NCBI GenBank assembly: GCA_937863205.1
Contig: CALMGA010000001.1
Coordinates: 1 to 43,847, forward strand
Length of the DNA: 43,847 nt
From: an uncultured Beijerinckiaceae bacterium
Lineage (GTDB): Bacteria > Pseudomonadota > Alphaproteobacteria > Rhizobiales > Beijerinckiaceae
Direction of reading: 5' to 3'
Positions 1 through 10,446 of this stretch are shown here, piece after piece. How positions within the stretch are numbered: position 1 is the first letter of the stretch; each line of letters starts with the position of its first letter. A program made the position numbers and the translations under genes. Under the pieces are notes generated by a model. It was not told the origin of the DNA, did not search any database, and saw nothing but the letters and a program-made list of their open reading frames with translations.

Positions 1-669
1 AGGCATGGCGGCGACGGTTTCGCGGCTGCTGGTCCGCGTCGGCCGTTTCGCCCCGGCTCCCCACCCGAGCGCCATGGATATCTGTCGGCGCCGGTGATCG
101 CCAGCCCCGGACTGGCGCAGCGCCTGCAGCAGGGTCGGGCGGCCCTGCCGCGGCGGGAAACGCTGATCCTGCTGCTGCTCCTCGCCCATCCCGAGCTGAT
201 CGCCGAACATGCCGAGGATCTGGCCTCCCTCGACTTCGACCGGGAGGGCGCAGCCGGCCGCGAACTGGCCGGCCTGCGCGACAAGCTGCTCGATTTCGTT
301 CACGCCGATTCGGCCGGCGAGGACGCCATCACCCGTGAAATCCTGCGCGCCGACCTCGCCGCCGCCGGGTACGAGCCCCTTCTGGGTCGGCTTGTCGCCA
401 GCGCCGGTGGCTCTCCCTGGTATTTGCGCGCGGAGGCTGCGGCAGTGGATGCCGGCTTGGTGCTGAGGCAGGCCCTGACCTTGCACCACAAGGCGTCGAC
501 GCTACATAGGGAGTTGCTTTCTGCCGAAACGGCTCTAGCTGTCGATTCAAGCGAGGCGAACATGGCTCGCATGCGCGACATCCAGGAGCAGATCAGCGCT
601 CTCACCGGAGCGGAGGCGGCAATCGAAGGGTTTGGGGCGTCATCGGGACGGACCGGCTCCTCGCTTTAG
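1..669 (+). CDS. dnaG: DNA primase DnaG, C-terminal part (5' end outside window)
   Basis: The frame is open from the first base and ends in TAG at 667-669. The first ~30 residues are a Pro/Gly/Arg-rich linker. From about base 94 the protein is helical, with the leucine-rich ETLILLLLLAHPELI stretch and a DnaB-binding-type C-terminal bundle as in alphaproteobacterial primases. The catalytic zinc-binding and TOPRIM domains lie upstream of the window. Its position directly before rpoD, as in the classical dnaG-rpoD macromolecular synthesis arrangement, supports the call. DnaG makes the RNA primers for replication and docks on the replicative helicase through this C-terminal region. The call rests on the C-terminal region and on synteny, not on catalytic motifs. 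Confidence 0.85.
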   Translation, partial: RHGGDGFAAAGPRRPFRPGSPPERHGYLSAPVIASPGLAQRLQQGRAALPRRETLILLLLLAHPELIAEHAEDLASLDFDREGAAGRELAGLRDKLLDFVHADSAGEDAITREILRADLAAAGYEPLLGRLVASAGGSPWYLRAEAAAVDAGLVLRQALTLHHKASTLHRELLSAETALAVDSSEANMARMRDIQEQISALTGAEAAIEGFGASSGRTGSSL

Positions 670-1031
670 GACACTCGCTTCAGGACAATGGTGTCCCGGG
701 TGGCAGCCTCTTGGAATGATGCGTGATCCGCGTCGCGGAGTGTTTGAATAAGCTGAATCGATCGGCATCCGGGCCATTCCCCCGGGTTCCAGCGGCTCGT
801 GCAGCGCCGACCGACGTTTCGTCGAAGCTAATCCGATCGGGTCACGGCAGCCTCAACTTTACGAGGAACGATGAGGGCTCAAGGATCTGCGTTGTGAAGG
901 CAGTCGCCGCGCTTGCCGCGACGCTGAGCCAACGATTGCTGGGTCGATTATTGCCAGATGAAGCGAAGCTCGGCGGCGGGATAGCCGGTGGCGGGAGCCT
1001 GTTCACGGCGGCAGGCGGGATGAGGACTTGA
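670..1031 (+). other. dnaG-rpoD intergenic region, no gene seen
   Basis: This 362-base gap has no reading frame with convincing codon use. Just after the dnaG stop, GGACAC (669-674) and GTGTCC (691-696) can pair, but no T tract follows, so it is at best a weak terminator or pause site. The rpoD promoter presumably lies here. I could not pick out a -35/-10 pair that I would defend. The last bases carry a GAGG-type ribosome binding site ahead of the rpoD ATG. Confidence 0.4.
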
Positions 1032-3065
<2,034 letters not shown>

Positions 3066-3112
3066 GCGTTGTCGGCGACTCGGCCGGTGTCCGCGAGCGA
3101 CGGGGACTGACC

Positions 3113-3910
3113 GTGCTCCAGTTGCCGCCCGGTCTGCCGGGCCCCGATGCCGATCGCTTGGTGAGGACGCTGGCGGGCTGTCTCGATGCACACGACTTGC
3201 GGCTGATCGCGCGGGCAGACTACGGCTGGAAGGCGGACGAGCATTTCGCGGGCTTGCAGCGCTTCGCTGCGGCGGGGTTCAAACTTTTCCGCTGGCATCC
3301 GCTCGACGTGCTGGAACTCACGCGGTGGGATACGTCACCGCACGACTCGCGTTGCGAGCAGCGGCATTGGTGCCATGCCTACGCCTGCGCCGCCCTGTTG
3401 CGTGCGCTTGGCGAGCCCGAGAGCCAGGATCGCGTTTACGGACAGAACACGTCGCTCGCCGGCCTGATCGACAGCCTTGTTGCTCTCGGCGACTTCCCAC
3501 TCGCCCGCCCGAAGCGGATGCTGGTGGCAAGCCTCGACGAAATGGCGGCGGCCTTCCTCGCTTGGCTGATTCCGAGCCTTCCGCCCGAAGTATGCAACGA
3601 GGCCGCCTTCTTCGGCCTCGGCCTGCTGTGGTTCGCCCTGGCAGTCGACGTGCCGGATGCCGCTCTCGTCACCCTCGGCGACTGGATCATGATCGCCGAG
3701 GACGACGCCGCGCCACGGTGGCGGCTGGAACTCGGCGAGCGGACGCCCGGCCGCTGGCTGCTCGACGGCACTGATTTCGGCTTACGGCACGATCTTTGGC
3801 GCGAGATCGGCCGCCGCTTACCCGGCCGGCTGCAACGGCGACATGGGCCGGTGGTGATCGAGACGGTCGAACTGATCGCCGCCATGGTCGGTGACGGGCG
3901 GCGGGTCTGA
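3113..3910 (+). CDS. Hypothetical protein downstream of rpoD
   Basis: A 265-residue soluble protein I do not recognise. The frame runs open from inside rpoD, but the coding start after the rpoD stop is best placed at GTG 3113, preceded by GGGGA; no other in-frame start lies in the gap. GC at third codon positions is high throughout, so it is a real gene. No signal peptide or membrane helix is evident. Features include a His/Cys-containing stretch (QRHWCHAYACAALLRAL) and many Trp residues. It starts 47 bases after rpoD on the same strand, so it may be cotranscribed with it. It ends 3 bases from the convergent end of the peptide-binding protein gene. Confidence 0.7.
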   Translation: MLQLPPGLPGPDADRLVRTLAGCLDAHDLRLIARADYGWKADEHFAGLQRFAAAGFKLFRWHPLDVLELTRWDTSPHDSRCEQRHWCHAYACAALLRALGEPESQDRVYGQNTSLAGLIDSLVALGDFPLARPKRMLVASLDEMAAAFLAWLIPSLPPEVCNEAAFFGLGLLWFALAVDVPDAALVTLGDWIMIAEDDAAPRWRLELGERTPGRWLLDGTDFGLRHDLWREIGRRLPGRLQRRHGPVVIETVELIAAMVGDGRRV

Positions 3911-3913
3911 TCG

Positions 3914-5521
3914 TCAGGGCGCGCGGTCCGTTCCGCTCGCCGTGTCCGACGACTTGGAAACGTAACGTCCGGGATGGTGGTCGAGGATGTTGGCGTCCCA
4001 CCCTCTCAACCGCGGCGACACGAGGTTGGGCGCGTCGTAGCTCATCAGCGGAATGTAGGGCATCCTCGCCAGCAGCAGGGCTTCCGCCTGGTGCAGCAGC
4101 GCCTGCCGTTTCGCGGCATCCGGCTCGGCGTCGGCCGCGCGCATCAGCGCGTCATAGGCCGGGTCGGAGAAGTGCGCGGAGTTCAGCCCCTTGTTGTCGG
4201 ACACCGCCAGGAACAGGTAGTTCTCCGCATCGGGGAAATCGGCGAACCAGCCCGAGCGGGCGACGTCGTAGGGCGCACCCGAGGCGAGGTAGGCGAAGAA
4301 CGAGGCGGCGTCGGCGACGACGAACCGGGTCGTGACGCCGAGCTCCTTCCACATGTCGGCGATGGCGACGGCGGTCGCCGTATGGTTCTGCGACTGGTCG
4401 AAGCGAAGGGTGAGGCGCAGGGGGTGAGCGGGGCCGTAGCCGGCGGCGGCCATCAGGCGCCGCGCCTCGTCCTCGCGGCCGAACTGGCTCGTTCCGGCCC
4501 AGGCGACTTCGCTCGGCGCGCCATAGCCGGCGAGGCCCGGCGGCACGAAGGACAGGGCGGCCTTCGTGGTGCCGCCCCAGATCGTCGCGGCGAGGAAATC
4601 GCGGTCGATGGCCAGCGCGAGGGCTTGACGCACCCTGACGTCGTCGAGCGGCGCCGTTCTCGTGTCGAGCGCGTAGTAATAGGTGCCAAGGCTCGGTGTC
4701 AGCCGCAAGGCGGCCGCGAGGTGCTGCCGAATGAAGCCGATCTGATCGTTGGGGATCTCGTTGTAGCTGTCGAGTTCGCCGGCCATGAAGCGGCGAAGAC
4801 CGGCCGAGCGGTCGGGGATCGGCACGATCTCCTCGCGCTCGAGCGCCACGGCGGCGGCGTCGTGAAAGTACGGGTTCTTGACGAGCACCAGCCGGTCGTT
4901 GGGCACGTAGCGCGCCAGCACGAAGGCGCCGTTGCCGATCATCCGTCCGGCGCGGGCGAAGCCGTCGCCCCAGCGCGCCATGCTCGGGCGATGCACCGGC
5001 ATCGCGGTCATGTGGGTCAGCGCGTCGAGGAAGATGGGCGAAGGGTGTTCGAGGGTGATCTCCAGCGTCGCCGGATCGAGCGCGCGCACGCCCAGCGCGT
5101 CCGGCGGCAGCGCCGCCGTGTTCACGGCGCGGGCGTTCTTCACCATGTAAAGGATGTTGGCGTAGCCGGCGCCGGTGCGGGGATCCATCAGGCGGCGCAG
5201 CGAGAAGACGAAGTCGTCGGCGACGACCCTTTCGCCATTGGACCAGCGCGCGTCCGGACGCAGGACGAAGGTGTAGGTGAGGCCGTCGGGGCTGATCCGC
5301 CAGCTCGCCGCCACCCCTGGCTTGAGGAGGCCGTGGCCATCGTAGACGGTCAGTCCCTCGTAGAGTTCGTCGAGGATGTGCTGCTCGACCGAGGTCGACG
5401 TCTTGTGCGGGTCGAGCGAGCCGGGATCGGCCGTTTCCCCGCGCAGCCAGATGCCGCCGGCCCGCGCCGGCGAGGCGAGAGATAACCACGCCGCCAGGAT
5501 CGCGAGGGCGAGCCGCTTCAC
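3914..5521 (-). CDS. Peptide ABC transporter substrate-binding protein (OppA/DppA-like, SBP family 5)
   Basis: 535 residues from GTG at 5521. This start gives a clean signal peptide (MKRLALAILAAWLSLASPARA, cleaved before GGIWLRG). The open frame extends further upstream, but that stretch reads as arginine-rich non-coding sequence. The mature protein has the family 5 signature features: PGSLDPHKT near the N terminus, LYEGLTVYDGHG, then WRISPDGLTYTFVLRPDARWSNG. It should bind oligopeptides or similar solutes in the periplasm and deliver them to an ABC permease. No permease or ATPase genes lie beside it, so it is an orphan here. It is divergent from the thioesterase gene, with about 150 bases of shared upstream DNA. 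Confidence 0.93.
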   Translation of the reverse strand: MKRLALAILAAWLSLASPARAGGIWLRGETADPGSLDPHKTSTSVEQHILDELYEGLTVYDGHGLLKPGVAASWRISPDGLTYTFVLRPDARWSNGERVVADDFVFSLRRLMDPRTGAGYANILYMVKNARAVNTAALPPDALGVRALDPATLEITLEHPSPIFLDALTHMTAMPVHRPSMARWGDGFARAGRMIGNGAFVLARYVPNDRLVLVKNPYFHDAAAVALEREEIVPIPDRSAGLRRFMAGELDSYNEIPNDQIGFIRQHLAAALRLTPSLGTYYYALDTRTAPLDDVRVRQALALAIDRDFLAATIWGGTTKAALSFVPPGLAGYGAPSEVAWAGTSQFGREDEARRLMAAAGYGPAHPLRLTLRFDQSQNHTATAVAIADMWKELGVTTRFVVADAASFFAYLASGAPYDVARSGWFADFPDAENYLFLAVSDNKGLNSAHFSDPAYDALMRAADAEPDAAKRQALLHQAEALLLARMPYIPLMSYDAPNLVSPRLRGWDANILDHHPGRYVSKSSDTASGTDRAP

Positions 5522-5671
5522 GCTCGCGACGGCGGCGAGCCGCGCCTGGTGCGGTCGCTTGCGATGCCGCTGCGATGGTGGGTATGCGCCCGCGCTGGGC
5601 CGGCTCGCAGCTTTACAAATGATGCGCCGGCTCTGATTGTCCAAAGCTTGCGCCGCCAACCAGTTTCGACG

Positions 5672-6097
5672 ATGCCACCCAATCCGCACCCTGCCGCCGA
5701 CCTGCCCCCGACGATAGATCCCGCGATCCGCACCATCGCCATGCCGACCGACACCAATCCGGCCGGCGACATCTTCGGCGGCTGGCTGCTATGGCAGATG
5801 GACCTGGCCGCCGGCAATGCGGCGGCGCGGCACGCGGGCGGGCGCTGCGCCACCGTCGCCATCGACAAGATCGTCTTTCTGAATCCGGTCAAGGTCGGCG
5901 ACGAGGTCACCGTATACTCCGAGCTGGTGGCGACCGGGCGCACCTCCATGCGCTTTCAGGTCACGGCGTGGCGGCGGCGGCGCGACGGCGAGAGGGTGCA
6001 CAAGGTCACGGGCGCGATCTTCACCTTCGTCGCCCTCGACCTCGACGGTCGTCCGCGCGACGTCAAGCCCCTGGTGCAGTCGTCAAAGGTCGGCTGA
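5672..6097 (+). CDS. Acyl-CoA thioesterase, YciA-like hotdog fold
   Basis: 141 residues from ATG 5672. The core matches YciA-type acyl-CoA thioesterases: TIAMPTDTNPAGDIFGGW followed by a long helix (QMDLAAGNAAARHA), with the conserved Asp of the GDIFGGW motif that serves in catalysis in this family. VAIDKIVFLNPVKVGDEVTVYSEL then forms the beta sheet. It hydrolyses acyl-CoA to free acid and CoA in the cytoplasm. The frame is open further upstream, but the earlier part reads as low-quality Arg/Ala sequence, and ATG 5672 leaves a usual short N-terminal tail (MPPNPHPAADLPP). Divergent from the peptide-binding protein gene. Confidence 0.93.
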   Translation: MPPNPHPAADLPPTIDPAIRTIAMPTDTNPAGDIFGGWLLWQMDLAAGNAAARHAGGRCATVAIDKIVFLNPVKVGDEVTVYSELVATGRTSMRFQVTAWRRRRDGERVHKVTGAIFTFVALDLDGRPRDVKPLVQSSKVG

Positions 6098-6221
6098 GGC
6101 CGATGAACCGGACCTTGGTCCGCAGCGACGTGACCATCATCGATCGTGAGCGAGGCAACGTCCCGCAACGGCTCCGCGCAGGCCTTGACAAGCGTGCCTG
6201 CATCCGGGATCGCGCTGGCCC

Positions 6222-6862
6222 ATGCCGATTGACCAAGCATCCAGCCGATCATCTCGCCCGGCTCAGGCTCCTCCCTGCCTCGTGAGATCCCGCCCGAACT
6301 GGATCGCTGGAATTGGGGCGCCTTCCTGCTCCACGCGATCTGGGGCATGGGCAACCGCACCTATATCGCGCTGCTGATGCTGGTCCCGGTGGTGAACATC
6401 GCCATGCCCTTCGTGCTCGGCGCCAAAGGCAGCGCGTGGGCTTGGCGGAATGAGCCGTGGGACAGCGCGGCGCATGTCACGCGGGTGCAGCGTCTTTGGG
6501 CAGTCTGGGGACTCGTCGCCCTGGTTGGCTCGGTTGCCCTCTTCGCCGGCATCTACCCGCTGGTGTCCCTGCTGCTGGCACGATCGGAGCCCTACAAAAT
6601 GGGCGTGGACAGACTGCAGAACGACGCCTCGGCGGCCGAGCGGCTGGGCAAGCCGATCGCGGCAGGAACCACGAGCGGCTCGATCAGCGTGCAGGCCGGC
6701 CACGGCGACGCGGAGCTGGACTTCGGCGCCGTCGGCTCGAAGAACAAGGGAACGGTTCACCTCAAGGCGGTGAAGGAGTTCGGGCAGTGGCGCCTCACGT
6801 CCGCGCGGCTGAAGGTTGACGGACAGGACGAGATCATCGACATGATGGCGGCCGGGCGCTGA
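6222..6862 (+). pseudogene. Coa1-like membrane protein, apparent 1-base frameshift near its N terminus
   Basis: The downstream frame (ATG 6347 to stop 6862) encodes a membrane protein with two hydrophobic helices and a C-terminal domain (SEPYKMGVDRLQ, then GSISVQAG and a beta-rich tail) typical of the bacterial 'cytochrome c oxidase assembly factor Coa1' family. The family's conserved opening (EIPPELDRWNWGAFLL) lies upstream of 6347 in the same frame but has no start codon; TGA at 6230 closes it. A good start, ATG 6222, is in another frame (MPIDQASSRSSRPAQAPP). One missing C in the CCC at 6273-6275 would join the two parts into about 213 residues. This is therefore a frameshifted gene or a sequence error. 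Function of bacterial members is not firmly known. Confidence 0.7.
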
Positions 6863-6973
6863 CCGAGGTCTCGGCCGCCCTGATCGGAGCCGAGCGCGCG
6901 GCGCTCGCGGTTGGGCGGCTGCTTCCGCCGGTCGTCCGATTGCAGTAAGAACGAACCGTTCTCACCTGATCCC

Positions 6974-8035
6974 GTGGTGGCGGTGGCCTCTCCCCCCAAG
7001 CGCCTGGTGACGCCCGACATGCTCGACGGCGATCCCGACCTGTCGCTGCGTCCGCTCTCGCTCGCCGACTTCACCGGCCAGGCGGCGGCGCGCAAGAACC
7101 TCAAGATCTTCATCGAGGCGGCCAAGGCGCGCCGCGAGGCGCTCGACCACGTGCTGTTCGTCGGGCCGCCGGGCTTGGGCAAGACCACGCTGGCGCAGAT
7201 CGTCGCTCGCGAGCTCGGCGTCAATTTCCGCTCGACGTCGGGACCGGTGATCGCCAAGGCCGGCGACCTCGCCGCCCAACTCACCGGCCTGGAAGAGCGC
7301 GACGTGCTCTTCATCGACGAGATCCACCGCCTCAACCCGGCGGTGGAGGAGATCCTGTATCCGGCGATGGAGGACTACCAGCTCGACCTGATGATCGGCG
7401 AAGGCCCCGGCGCCCGCTCGGTCAAGATCGATCTGGCGAAATTCACGCTGGTCGGCGCCACCACCCGCGCCGGCCTGCTCACCACCCCCTTGCGCGACCG
7501 CTTCGGTATCCCGATCCGGCTGCAGTTCTATACCGTCGAGGAACTCGAACTGATCATCCGGCGCGGCGCCCGCGTGCTCGGCATCGGCATGTCGGCGGAG
7601 GGCGCCAACGAGATCGCCCGTCGCGCCAGGGGCACGCCGCGCATCGCCGGCCGCCTCTTGCGCCGGGTGCGCGACTTCGCCCTGGTCGACGGCGAGAGCG
7701 AGATCAGTCGGGCGCTCGCCGACCGTTCGTTGACCCTGCTCGACGTCGACAACATCGGCCTCGACGTGATGGACAAGCGCTATCTTGTGACGGTGGCGGA
7801 GTCCTTCGGCGGCGGCCCGGTCGGCATCGAGACGATCGCCGCCGCCTTGTCGGAGCCGCGCGACGCGATCGAGGACATCATCGAGCCCTACCTGATCCAG
7901 CAGGGCTTCCTCCAGCGCACGCCGCGCGGCCGGCTGCTGACGCCGCATGCCTTCGCGCATCTGGGAATGACGGCGCCGGCGCGGGATGCGGCGGCGCAGT
8001 TCGGGTTGTTCGGGGATGAGGATGCGTCGATGTGA
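6974..8035 (+). CDS. ruvB: Holliday junction branch migration ATPase RuvB
   Basis: 353 residues counted from GTG 6974; GTG 6977 and 6983 are equally possible and the ribosome site is weak. The AAA+ domain shows the Walker A motif [10 protein letters not shown] (Lys about residue 70), Walker B ([11 protein letters not shown]), sensor 1 ([12 protein letters not shown]) and the arginine-containing PLRDRFGI. The C-terminal winged helix ends [17 protein letters not shown]. RuvB is the hexameric motor that, with RuvA, drives branch migration in recombinational repair. In many proteobacteria it follows ruvC and ruvA; neither is next to it here, where a Coa1-like gene precedes it and a low-GC patch follows. 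Confidence 0.98.
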   Translation: MVAVASPPKRLVTPDMLDGDPDLSLRPLSLADFTGQAAARKNLKIFIEAAKARREALDHVLFVGPPGLGKTTLAQIVARELGVNFRSTSGPVIAKAGDLAAQLTGLEERDVLFIDEIHRLNPAVEEILYPAMEDYQLDLMIGEGPGARSVKIDLAKFTLVGATTRAGLLTTPLRDRFGIPIRLQFYTVEELELIIRRGARVLGIGMSAEGANEIARRARGTPRIAGRLLRRVRDFALVDGESEISRALADRSLTLLDVDNIGLDVMDKRYLVTVAESFGGGPVGIETIAAALSEPRDAIEDIIEPYLIQQGFLQRTPRGRLLTPHAFAHLGMTAPARDAAAQFGLFGDEDASM

Positions 8036-8222
8036 TAGGGACGGTTGTACCGGCCCACGCCGCTGCTTGCTTCAGATTTGCAGAGCTGCGGCTTCGGCGT
8101 ACGCGGTCTCGAACTCGCCGCGGCTCCTAAGATGCAGATCGCGTAACGTTCTGGTTGCGGAATGATTTGCTAAGCCGAGCGAGCCGAAGCGGTAACGGGA
8201 TCTTTCCCACATGAACGACGCG

Positions 8223-8672
8223 TCAGACTGCGAGTGACAAAAATCGTAAACCGTTTTGATGAGGATCCGTCGGAAAAGACAGAAGGGATCCTGGAGCTGC
8301 TAAGACTGGTCTTTGAAATTGCTCGTCAAGACGGTTAAGGCCAGGCTCCTGGCGATCGTCCATTTCCCAACGAAGTCCTGGATTTTCGTGGATTGCGAAA
8401 TCACCGAGAAAGATCGCCGCATCGAAAATCACGTTAAGGCCTGCACGCGGCCCGACCCACACTGGGTTCCTCGTCAAAAAGGAGCATCCCCGTTCCCGCG
8501 CGTAGAGAAGGGCGGCGTGAGAAGCGAGCCACTCATCAAGTGACGTCTTCGACTCCTCGGTATAGTCGAGTGAAACTCCGAATTCGTTAAGAAGTCGCCC
8601 GAGCGCCTGAACTCTCGCCGATTTGTGCGCAAGGAAGAAGTCATAATTCTCCCGAGCGGCTGCCTCCGGCAT
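8223..8672 (-). CDS. Unknown protein in low-GC patch, C-terminal end probably frameshifted
   Basis: 149 residues from ATG 8672. I do not recognise the family. Visible features are RVQALGRLLNEFGVSLDYTEES, then SHAALLYARERGCSFLTRNPVWVGPRAGLNVIFDAAIFLGD, which reads as a normal globular protein. The tail after about base 8300 looks poor (NGLRFLSLAV). The next frame on the same strand is open from 8299 to a TGA at 8074-8072, and its translation (FRRILIKTVYDFC, FMWERSRYRFGSLGLAN) looks like natural protein. The intact gene may therefore have spanned 8672 to 8072. It follows the YubB-like gene by 39 bases in the same frame and is probably in one operon with it. Confidence 0.55.
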   Translation of the reverse strand: MPEAAARENYDFFLAHKSARVQALGRLLNEFGVSLDYTEESKTSLDEWLASHAALLYARERGCSFLTRNPVWVGPRAGLNVIFDAAIFLGDFAIHENPGLRWEMDDRQEPGLNRLDEQFQRPVLAAPGSLLSFPTDPHQNGLRFLSLAV

Positions 8673-8711
8673 GAGCGATTCTAAACCTTGCTGAGGCGGC
8701 CTGTAGACGGG

Positions 8712-9542
8712 CTAGCCGGCAAGGCGCTTCTTCAGCCTCGCTTCTCGCCACCAATATCGGAAATGGCGCATCGGCTGTGCCCGAAGTTCCGACGGCACAT
8801 CGAAGAACAACCTTTGTTGACGATCACGCTTTGCGATCTCGCCGGCACCGTCCACCTCTTCGATGATGGCATCGCTCATATCCGGATGATCTTCGACGAT
8901 CGAGCCATCACTTGATGTCAGGATATAGCAGTAATCGTTGCCCTCCTCGACGGAAACGGCCCTGACCTGCAAAGCAGGTTGACTGCGTGCGATCTCGCGA
9001 AAGACCCCTTCGGGGGCACTCCATGCTGACGCGAAATCTGCATGGTAGACTATTTCTTCAATCGCGTAATGGTCGTACATTACCCTATTGGGATGGCATC
9101 CCCAATTTTCATCAATCCAGTCTTCTTCGAAATAGTAGCCGGTGGTCTCGAATGCTCGAAGACATTTGCGGCCGATCTCGAAGGCTTCGGGACCATGCTT
9201 GCGCGTCCAGCGTTCGAGATCATCATCGGATTTGATGCCGAGGGCCTGAACGCGCGCGTTATCGAGTACGCCGACCGGATCCCTCGCGCCAGGTCGCTTG
9301 ATCGGAGCTCGGATCGCAACCTCAATACCGAGGATACCTGCTGAAATAGACTCGATAAATCGGTCATCGATTGTCGAGGCGATGGTGCAAGTAGCACCTC
9401 TGAGGCACGGCGGCAGAGGCCGAATCTTTTCAAAGTCGAGTTCATTTCCCCTTGCCCCCGACCCGAGGCAGGCCTGGGCGAAAGCGATAAGGTGCTCTTT
9501 GGATCCGGTGATCGTCAAACGGTTCTGGCACCAGTTCGTCAT
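8712..9542 (-). CDS. YubB-like (DUF1281, ferredoxin-like fold) protein
   Basis: 276 residues from ATG 9542, with AGAGA/GAGG purines upstream. The N terminus MTNWCQNRLTITG is the hallmark of the DUF1281/YubB ferredoxin-like family, which usually begins M-x-N-W-C. A later WGCHPNRV segment occupies the place of the family's usual WGTKWD-type motif. Members are common on plasmids, integrative elements and phages, and their biochemical role is not established. Base composition is visibly less GC-rich than in the neighbouring ruvB and trmD, which fits acquisition by transfer. The stop TAG at 8714-8712 leads directly into the second gene of the patch. Confidence 0.8.
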   Translation of the reverse strand: MTNWCQNRLTITGSKEHLIAFAQACLGSGARGNELDFEKIRPLPPCLRGATCTIASTIDDRFIESISAGILGIEVAIRAPIKRPGARDPVGVLDNARVQALGIKSDDDLERWTRKHGPEAFEIGRKCLRAFETTGYYFEEDWIDENWGCHPNRVMYDHYAIEEIVYHADFASAWSAPEGVFREIARSQPALQVRAVSVEEGNDYCYILTSSDGSIVEDHPDMSDAIIEEVDGAGEIAKRDRQQRLFFDVPSELRAQPMRHFRYWWREARLKKRLAG

Positions 9543-9569
9543 TCGGTCTCTTGCCTCGTTTCGATGAAG

Positions 9570-9716
9570 TCACGCCCTAAACAGATCTTGCCAAATGACA
9601 TATCGATGAAAGGCGTAAGGGAGCCATAGCTGCCCCGAAGCACGGACGGCCGGTCGGTCGGTTTCAAAGCGGAGATCGGGCCAGCTTCCGAAATGGCGAG
9701 TACCCTGACATAACAC
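9570..9716 (-). other. Possible short gene or gene remnant
   Basis: On the minus strand a frame from GTG 9716 to TGA 9572-9570 encodes about 48 residues, with recognisable patches such as FGSWPDLRFETDRPAV and LPYAFHRYVIWQDLF. It ends 27 bases before the YubB-like gene, on the same strand, and shares the low-GC composition of the patch. It could be a short gene or the 3' end of a lost one. No family is recognised. Confidence 0.2.
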
Positions 9717-9744
9717 CGGCCTCACCGATCCTTCTCTGATTGCC

Positions 9745-10446
9745 ATGTGGCGCGCCGACGTCTTTACCCTCTTCCCCGCCATGTTCCCGGGACCGCTCGG
9801 CCTGTCGCTCGCCGGCGACGGCCTGTTTCGCGGCCTGTGGGCGCTCGCCGCCCACGACATCCGCGAGCACGGCCTCGGCCGGCACCGCGCCGTCGACGAC
9901 ACGCCGGCCGGCGGGGGCGCCGGAATGGTGATGCGCGCCGACGTCGTCGCCGCCAGCCTCGACGCGCATCTCGCCTCGGCCGACGCGCGCCCGCGCCTCT
10001 TGATGTCGCCGCGCGGGCGCCGGCTGACGCAGGCGCGCGTCCGCGACCTCGCGGCGGGACCCGGCGTCGTCCTGGTGTGCGGACGCTTCGAGGGCGTCGA
10101 CGAGCGAGTCATCGCCGCGCGCGACCTCGAAGAAGTCTCGATCGGCGATTACGTGCTGTCGGGCGGCGAGATCGCCGCCTTGGCGCTGCTCGATGCCTGC
10201 GTGCGCCTTCTGCCGGGCGTGATGGGCCGCGAAGCCTCGGCCCGCGAGGAAAGCTTCGAGGGTGGGCTGCTGGAATATCCGCACTACACCCGGCCGCGCG
10301 ACTTCGAGGGCCGCCCCATCCCGCCGGTGCTGCTGTCGGGCGATCACGCCGGCATTGCCCGTTGGCGGCGCCGGCAGGCGGAGGCGCTGACGGGCGAGCG
10401 AAGGCCCGATCTCCTCGCAGACCCCGCGGACCTGCCCGCCCGATGA
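9745..10446 (+). CDS. trmD: tRNA (guanine37-N1)-methyltransferase TrmD
   Basis: 233 residues from ATG 9745. The N terminus [18 protein letters not shown] and the trefoil-knot motifs ([15 protein letters not shown] and [14 protein letters not shown]) are diagnostic of TrmD, a SPOUT methyltransferase that uses S-adenosylmethionine to make m1G37 in tRNAs reading CNN codons and so prevents +1 frameshifting. The C-terminal part ([17 protein letters not shown]) is also typical. In most proteobacteria trmD sits with rpsP, rimM and rplS; none is present here. Its stop overlaps the start of the helicase gene (ATGA, 10443-10446), so the two are likely translationally coupled. Confidence 0.98.
   Translation: MWRADVFTLFPAMFPGPLGLSLAGDGLFRGLWALAAHDIREHGLGRHRAVDDTPAGGGAGMVMRADVVAASLDAHLASADARPRLLMSPRGRRLTQARVRDLAAGPGVVLVCGRFEGVDERVIAARDLEEVSIGDYVLSGGEIAALALLDACVRLLPGVMGREASAREESFEGGLLEYPHYTRPRDFEGRPIPPVLLSGDHAGIARWRRRQAEALTGERRPDLLADPADLPAR

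Noticed and set aside
6185..6213. TTGACA at 6185-6190 as a -35 box for the Coa1-like gene
   Set aside because: At 17 bases spacing the -10 position reads GATCGC, with no resemblance to TATAAT.
8036..8222. Transposase remnant next to ruvB
   Set aside because: A minus-strand frame here ends like some short gene tails, but no DDE or IS family motif could be recognised; it reads better as the continuation of the adjacent unknown gene.
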